From contig JAIRMX010000122.1 in NCBI GenBank assembly GCA_031258375.1, positions 1 through 7,315 of the forward strand: 7,315 bases of DNA, written 5' to 3'. The position numbers were made by a program, and so were the translations under genes. Source of the DNA: Elusimicrobiota bacterium. Lineage in GTDB: Bacteria; Elusimicrobiota; Elusimicrobia; Elusimicrobiales; Elusimicrobiaceae. Below the pieces are notes generated by a model. That model was not told where the DNA came from. It searched no databases and saw only the letters and a program-made list of their open reading frames with translations. Shown here in pieces: positions 5,909-7,315 of the stretch (its first letter is position 1; every line of letters starts with the position of its first letter).

Positions 5909-5951
5909 TATATAATAGAAAATAAGAACGCCGCGTTGCAGGGAGAAAATT
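5909..5951. repeat. Direct repeat, copy B (upstream of the ATPase gene)
   Basis: Partner of 4351-4393, with 29 of 34 identities over 5909-5942 and the same orientation. It lies 180 nt upstream of the ATPase start. Confidence 0.65.
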
Positions 5952-6003
5952 TGTAATTAATATTAAAATTTTGAATTATTCAGTTGAGCTTTCTTTTTTT
6001 ATT

Positions 6004-6540
6004 TTAGAGAGCATATCTGTTATAACTTCCCTTCCAAAGAGTTTCTGTTCCGTCCGCCGTGCCTCCCATGCTTTCACATACTTTATTTGCGGTTTTGTGA
6101 CTGGGAAGAGCAAAACAATACCGTTTCCCCGGCCTTAACTCATCTTTCTGTAGCCATATCCCATAAACTAAAGGATAACTCGTTCCTTCTTGAAAATAGA
6201 AAATTAACGTATTTGGTAAACGAGGCGGCCAATTATAATCCACAGTAATTTCCATATTTCCATTTTGGACGAATAAAACAGTATCATCTGAAGCACTACT
6301 AGTTCCTGTCATTTGGATATCTAACACAGAAAAACCTTTTGGAGGTGCTGGATAAGCTCCGTTAATCAAATAGTATCTTTCAAAAGCTTCGCTTAAAGGT
6401 TTTGCCGTATTCATCATTACTGCAAATTTACTTTTCATAACTGCAATTTGATACTGCGGCAGGGCAATGGCGGCAAGAATGCCGATTATTAGAACCACTA
6501 CGAGAAGTTCTATTAATGTGAATCCTTTTTTCTTTTTCAT
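6004..6540 (-). CDS. Type IV prepilin / pseudopilin
   Basis: A 178-aa protein with a canonical class III signal: basic leader MKKKKG, cleavage before F, then FTLIELLVVVLIIGILAAIA with Glu+5, then LPQYQIAVMKSKF. The mature form is about 172 aa. It has a globular C-terminal half with a Cys pair (KRYCFALP and NKVCESMGG) and ends NRYAL. It would be inserted in the inner membrane, cleaved and N-methylated by the prepilin peptidase, and assembled into a pilus or pseudopilus. GAGG (6550-6553) lies 9 nt before the ATG. Its 5' side carries a dense RNA structure (6551-6780), a repeat pair and a strong promoter near 7027-7054, giving a leader of about 480 nt. No pilus assembly genes are present in the window. 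It is a paralogue of the left-edge prepilin. The 3' side (5952-6003) shows no clear terminator. Confidence 0.9.
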   Translation of the reverse strand: MKKKKGFTLIELLVVVLIIGILAAIALPQYQIAVMKSKFAVMMNTAKPLSEAFERYYLINGAYPAPPKGFSVLDIQMTGTSSASDDTVLFVQNGNMEITVDYNWPPRLPNTLIFYFQEGTSYPLVYGIWLQKDELRPGKRYCFALPSHKTANKVCESMGGTADGTETLWKGSYNRYAL

Positions 6541-6550
6541 ACTTTGATGC

Positions 6551-6780
6551 CTCGTTATTTTTGATTTTTACAAACAAAAACGGCTGTTATATTTGAGCCG
6601 TGCAAAAGACCCAAAATATAACAGCCGTAGTTTCCCGTCCAAAAGGACGGGAAACATTCAGCACAAGACATTCGGTTAATTAGGCCGAATATCTTGTGCT
6701 TAATAACGAGCTGTTTTTGGATTTTGCACTGCTTTTGATTTCTCAAAAGCTTGTTCTGTTTTCACAGAACACCCAAAAAC
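6551..6780 (-). ncRNA. Highly structured RNA leader of the prepilin gene, unassigned family
   Basis: In minus-strand order the helices are: P1 6773-6780/6713-6720 (GUUUUUGG/CCAAAAAC), enclosing H5 (6770-6764/6759-6753) and H4 (6750-6743/6738-6731), both capped by GAAA tetraloops; P2 6710-6702/6559-6551 (CUCGUUAUU/AAUAACGAG), enclosing H3 (16 bp, 6700-6685/6675-6660), H2 (11 bp, 6655-6645/6640-6630, UUUU loop) and H1 (15 bp, 6628-6614/6594-6580). Linkers are mostly 1-4 nt. H3 contains a pair that is C-A on the plus strand but G-U as minus-strand RNA, and GAAA is a GNRA loop only on the minus strand; both point to a minus-strand transcript. P2 covers most of the Shine-Dalgarno region. I recognise no known riboswitch core. 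It could be a cis-regulatory leader or a stable small RNA ended by H1. Confidence 0.7.
6570..6628 (-). terminator. Terminator-like hairpin H1 in the prepilin leader
   Basis: A perfect 15-bp stem (6628-6614 with 6594-6580) followed on the minus strand by UUUUUGUUUG, 30 nt before the prepilin start codon. A shorter alternative, ACGGCU (6605-6600 side) with AGCCGU (6585-6580 side), uses the same 3' arm and U-tract. The position, inside the leader and after the promoter, fits premature termination or attenuation. Confidence 0.65.
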
Positions 6781-6812
6781 GTTCTAAATTTTTATAAGCC
6801 GATTGGTTGCCT

Positions 6813-6865
6813 TTTTCTCCCTTTTGTAAAGGGAGTGTCGCTGAAAGCGACGAGGGATTTAATAT
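6813..6865 (-). repeat. Palindromic repeat copy R1
   Basis: Minus strand begins AATATTAAATCCCTCG and ends AAAAGGGAGAAAAA. The stems are GTCGCT/AGCGAC and CTCCCTTT/AAAGGGAG. It is homologous to L2 with a compensated base-pair change and one extra loop base, and forms a head-to-head pair with R2 across about 28 nt. Confidence 0.8.
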
Positions 6866-6892
6866 TGTCTTTGTTTGCTTATAACTACTTAC

Positions 6893-6964
6893 ATTAAATC
6901 TCTCTTCAGACTTAGAGACTTTAGTCCCTACGTCTCCCTCTCTCTTTACTAAAGAGAGAAAACA
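6893..6964 (+). repeat. Palindromic repeat copy R2
   Basis: Begins ATTAAATCTCTCTTCAG and ends CTAAAGAGAGAAAAC. The terminal stem is CTCTCTTT-ACT-AAAGAGAG, the same position as CTCCCTTT/AAAGGGAG in L2 and R1 with both arms changed together. The inner stem GAGAC/GTCTC replaces the TCCCCGA stem of L1. Confidence 0.75.
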
Positions 6965-7026
6965 GCAACGTCAATTTTTTCCGGCTTACATTAACAACCG
7001 TTCTGCTCCTCTTTACTGCTAAGATA

Positions 7027-7054
7027 ATTCTAGCAAATTTTTATATTATGTCAA
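7027..7054 (-). promoter_or_regulatory. Strong predicted sigma70 promoter for the prepilin leader
   Basis: Minus strand: TTGACA (7054-7049), 16-bp spacer, TAGAAT (7032-7027), with a predicted start near 7020. It lies directly after the superoxide reductase terminator, and no other start-proximal promoter was found for the prepilin. The transcript would cross R2, R1 and the structured block before reaching the ATG at 6540. Apart from these elements, the 6541-7130 gap holds no gene. Confidence 0.7.
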
Positions 7055-7094
7055 TAAAAAATTCCGATTACAGTTCCCAATGAGGAACTGCAAT
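7055..7094 (-). terminator. Intrinsic terminator of the superoxide reductase gene
   Basis: An 11-bp stem (7094-7084 with 7077-7067, one G-U) with a 6-nt loop, followed on the minus strand by CGGAAUUUUUUAUU. It sits 36 nt after the stop codon. Confidence 0.85.
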
Positions 7095-7130
7095 AGAAAC
7101 GAAAACCAAATCCGCCGATAAAAAACTGTT

Positions 7131-7315
7131 TTATTTCGTTGCCCAAAGGCCGTGAATATTACAATATTCACGCGCGTAAATAATTTCGGCTTTGCAAGTA
7201 AATTTGGCTTCCGGTTTGTCGCCGGGTTTTAAATATTTGCGGCCTACTTTGCCGTCGTCAGTCATAATTTCAATAAATTCTATATAATGCTCCGGCAGCA
7301 TAGGGTGAGGAACCG
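7131..7315 (-). CDS. sor: Superoxide reductase (desulfoferrodoxin/neelaredoxin type), C-terminal part
   Basis: Sixty codons and the TAA are in the window; the 5' end lies beyond the right edge. The translation begins VPHPMLPEHYIEFIEIM and ends REYCNIHGLWATK. The H-P-x4-H pattern (HPMLPEH) supplies two of the iron-binding histidines, and C-N-x-H-G supplies the axial Cys and another His of the Fe(His)4Cys centre. The enzyme reduces superoxide to hydrogen peroxide in the cytoplasm with electrons from rubredoxin, without producing O2, which suits an anaerobe. Whether an N-terminal desulforedoxin domain is present cannot be seen. It is followed by its own terminator and is transcriptionally separate from the prepilin, although functionally linked to the rubredoxin and FprA genes further left. 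Confidence 0.92.
   Translation of the reverse strand, partial: VPHPMLPEHYIEFIEIMTDDGKVGRKYLKPGDKPEAKFTCKAEIIYAREYCNIHGLWATK

Larger units (their letters stand above)
6743..6970 (-). other. Stop-free frame across the R1/R2 repeat pair
   Basis: 75 codons without a stop run from just after TGA (6973-6971) to TGA (6745-6743) and pass through both repeats. The frame contains KSEERF and LPLQKGE, matching KSEERF and LPLLKGE in the translated left pair (1-153). It has no ATG; the only alternative start is a late GTG near the end, so it is probably not a gene on its own. It looks like the counterpart of the leader fused to the left prepilin. Confidence 0.4.

Noticed and set aside
6555..6746. 63-codon minus-strand open frame in the prepilin leader
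   Set aside because: It reads straight through the hairpins, has no ribosome binding site and no recognisable protein pattern. The RNA structure explains the region better.
6813..6964. CRISPR array or integron attC cluster formed by the repeats
   Set aside because: There are only two copies, in opposite orientation and with no regular spacers. There is no integrase or cas gene, and the stems show RNA-like compensated changes.

Overview
The window looks like part of the chromosome of a low-to-moderate GC anaerobe. Two prepilins with the N-terminal pattern GFTLIELLVV(V)xIIxILAAIAxPQYQ, plus many small palindromic repeats, suggest an Elusimicrobium-like member of the Elusimicrobiota. This rests on family resemblance only. 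A rubredoxin, a flavin reductase, an FprA-type flavodiiron protein and a superoxide reductase point to a strict anaerobe that detoxifies O2, NO and superoxide.

Layout, left to right. Positions 1-642 (+) hold a prepilin-like gene whose frame is open to the left edge and whose leader is encoded by a pair of palindromic repeats. A bidirectional terminator (689-728) and a 137-bp palindromic repeat (775-911) follow. Everything from 967 to 6540 is on the minus strand. In transcription order these genes are: a prepilin (6540-6004), an AAA_14/DUF4143 ATPase (5729-4521), fprA (4302-3109), a small ORF overlapping a minimal nucleotidyltransferase (3061-2485), a twice-frameshifted HATPase pseudogene (2507-2004), a DUF4325 STAS-like protein (1994-1731), a flavin reductase (1675-1163) and a 44-aa rubredoxin (1101-967). 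The right edge carries the 3' end of a superoxide reductase (7315-7131, minus) with its own terminator. A strong promoter follows (7054-7027), then a long leader running toward the prepilin at 6540.

Flavin reductase, rubredoxin and FprA form a complete NADH-to-O2/NO electron chain. In some anaerobes the first two are fused as Hrb. Here they are separate, and fprA is cut off from its partners by a nucleotidyltransferase/HATPase/STAS insert. A 27-bp exact direct repeat links the 3' end of fprA to the HATPase pseudogene.

The most unusual part is the 5' leader of the right-hand prepilin. A block of about 230 nt (6551-6780) folds almost entirely into helices. Two hairpins carry GAAA tetraloops, and one helix is continuous only as minus-strand RNA (a G-U in place of C-A). 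A 9-bp long-range helix covers the Shine-Dalgarno region, and a terminator-like hairpin with a U-tract lies just before the gene. I know of no RNA family that matches it. Upstream lies a head-to-head pair of palindromic repeats. A homologous pair in reverse orientation sits at the left edge, where it is fused in frame to the other prepilin just before the peptidase cleavage site.
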